Assembly: GCA_001776425.1 (NCBI GenBank)
Contig: MFBN01000048.1
Span: forward strand, 1 to 5,455
Length of the DNA stretch: 5,455 nt
Direction of reading: 5' to 3'
Source of the DNA: Candidatus Curtissbacteria bacterium RIFCSPLOWO2_01_FULL_37_9
Lineage (GTDB): Bacteria > Patescibacteriota > Microgenomatia > Curtissbacterales > GWA2-41-24
Positions 5,323 to 5,455 of this stretch are shown piece after piece. Position numbers and translations under genes: made by a program. The notes beneath the pieces are model-generated. The model did not search any database, was not told where the DNA came from, and saw nothing but the letters and a program-made list of their open reading frames with translations. The stretch's first letter is position 1. Each line of letters starts with the position of its first letter.

Positions 5323-5369
5323 TAAACTTCTCATCCTCTCTCCAACATCGACAATCTCAAGACCGACGT

Positions 5370-5386
5370 CCTGAGCTTGTCGAAGG
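5370..5386 (-). repeat. Short form of the same palindromic repeat
   Basis: CCTGAGCTTGTCGAAGG on the plus strand is CCTTCGA-CAAG-CTCAGG on the minus strand: the same ends as at 2480 and 5283 with a minimal 4-nt core. This exact word is frequent in many bacterial genomes (general knowledge). Confidence 0.65.
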
Positions 5387-5396
5387 GCGGTGCCTG

Positions 5397-5430
5397 GTTG
5401 ACTATGTTGGAACCTATTTCCAATATCAAC
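5397..5430. repeat. Long hairpin near right edge
   Basis: GTTGA (5397-5401) pairs with TCAAC (5426-5430); after a 3-nt bulge TGTTGGAA (5405-5412) pairs with TTCCAATA (5418-5425) over the loop CCTAT, 13 bp in all with one G-U. Part of it, ATGTTGGA (5404-5411), is also the inverted copy of TCCAACAT at 5341-5348, so a larger 71-nt inverted repeat surrounds the 5370-5386 element. Confidence 0.5.
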
Positions 5431-5445
5431 AAACAAACCTTAGTG

Positions 5446-5451
5446 TATAAT
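5446..5451 (+). promoter_or_regulatory. Perfect -10 box (TATAAT) at right edge
   Basis: TATAAT preceded directly by GTG and followed by TATA. No -35 box at proper spacing. By analogy with the two other promoters here it would serve a forward gene starting about 6 nt later, just outside the window. The downstream gene is not visible, so this stays tentative. Confidence 0.4.
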
Positions 5452-5455
5452 TATA

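Larger units (their letters stand above)
5138..5445. other. Gene-free region rich in inverted repeats
   Basis: About 310 nt with no convincing gene. A forward frame at 5193-5450 exists but runs through several palindromes and has no recognisable protein features; its 'PELVEG' stretch is simply the translation of the repeat at 5370-5386. The region holds a terminator-like hairpin (5186-5222), an 8-bp inverted repeat (5223-5247), two palindromes with CCTTCGA/CTCAGG ends, and a larger nested inverted repeat near the right end. Confidence 0.6.

Noticed and set aside
5398..5403. TTGACT as a -35 box
   Set aside because: The hexamer at 17-nt spacing (CAATAT) matches the -10 poorly, and the TATAAT at 5446 is far too distant. 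It lies inside a hairpin.
5193..5450. Forward reading frame of 85 codons
   Set aside because: It runs through four inverted repeats, has no known motif, and its PELVEG segment is the translation of a common palindrome. The stretch is better explained as repeat-rich intergenic DNA.
1..5455. CRISPR array, insertion sequence or toxin-antitoxin pair
   Set aside because: No regularly spaced direct repeats, no transposase or integrase, and no small gene pair of that type are visible.

Overview
The window looks like a piece of a Candidate Phyla Radiation (Patescibacteria) genome or a close relative. That is inference from style: AT-rich genes with almost no spacers, GTG starts, little visible Shine-Dalgarno sequence, short GC-rich palindromes scattered in and between genes, and a typical CPR mix of a small GIY-YIG protein, a ComF-type phosphoribosyltransferase and GT-C-like membrane proteins. 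TGA ends the first two genes, so it is read as stop; this argues against the Gracilibacteria/Absconditabacteria code.

Left part (1-1700): the 3' end of a beta-propeller-like protein overlaps the GTG start of smpB by 4 nt. After a 136-nt spacer that can fold into two hairpins comes ssrA (tmRNA, 1146-1570). SmpB and tmRNA are partners in trans-translation, the rescue of stalled ribosomes. The tmRNA can be folded by eye: tRNA-like ends, long-range helix 2, a 24-codon tag frame, several downstream stem-loops, and one clear pseudoknot with a GC-rich palindrome in its loop. Two related palindromes follow the tmRNA.

Middle (1701-3946): a second forward unit starts at an extended -10 promoter exactly 6 nt before a GTG codon, which suggests a leaderless mRNA. 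It holds a GIY-YIG domain protein, a ComF-family protein 1 nt further on, and a multi-membrane-span GT-C/DUF2142-like protein. The comF gene carries a short palindromic repeat read in frame.

Right part (3956-5455): a second, unrelated GT-C-like membrane protein lies on the minus strand, convergent with the first and only 9 nt away. Its promoter has the same design as the GIY-YIG one: TGCTATAAT, 6 nt, GTG. The last 333 nt hold no convincing gene but are full of inverted repeats, ending in a perfect TATAAT that probably serves a gene starting just beyond the window.

Most genes here are ordinary core or accessory CPR genes. I see no clear new multi-gene system. The points most worth checking are the paired leaderless promoters, the palindrome inside the tmRNA pseudoknot, and the palindrome family that shares its ends but varies in its core, one copy of which is translated inside comF.
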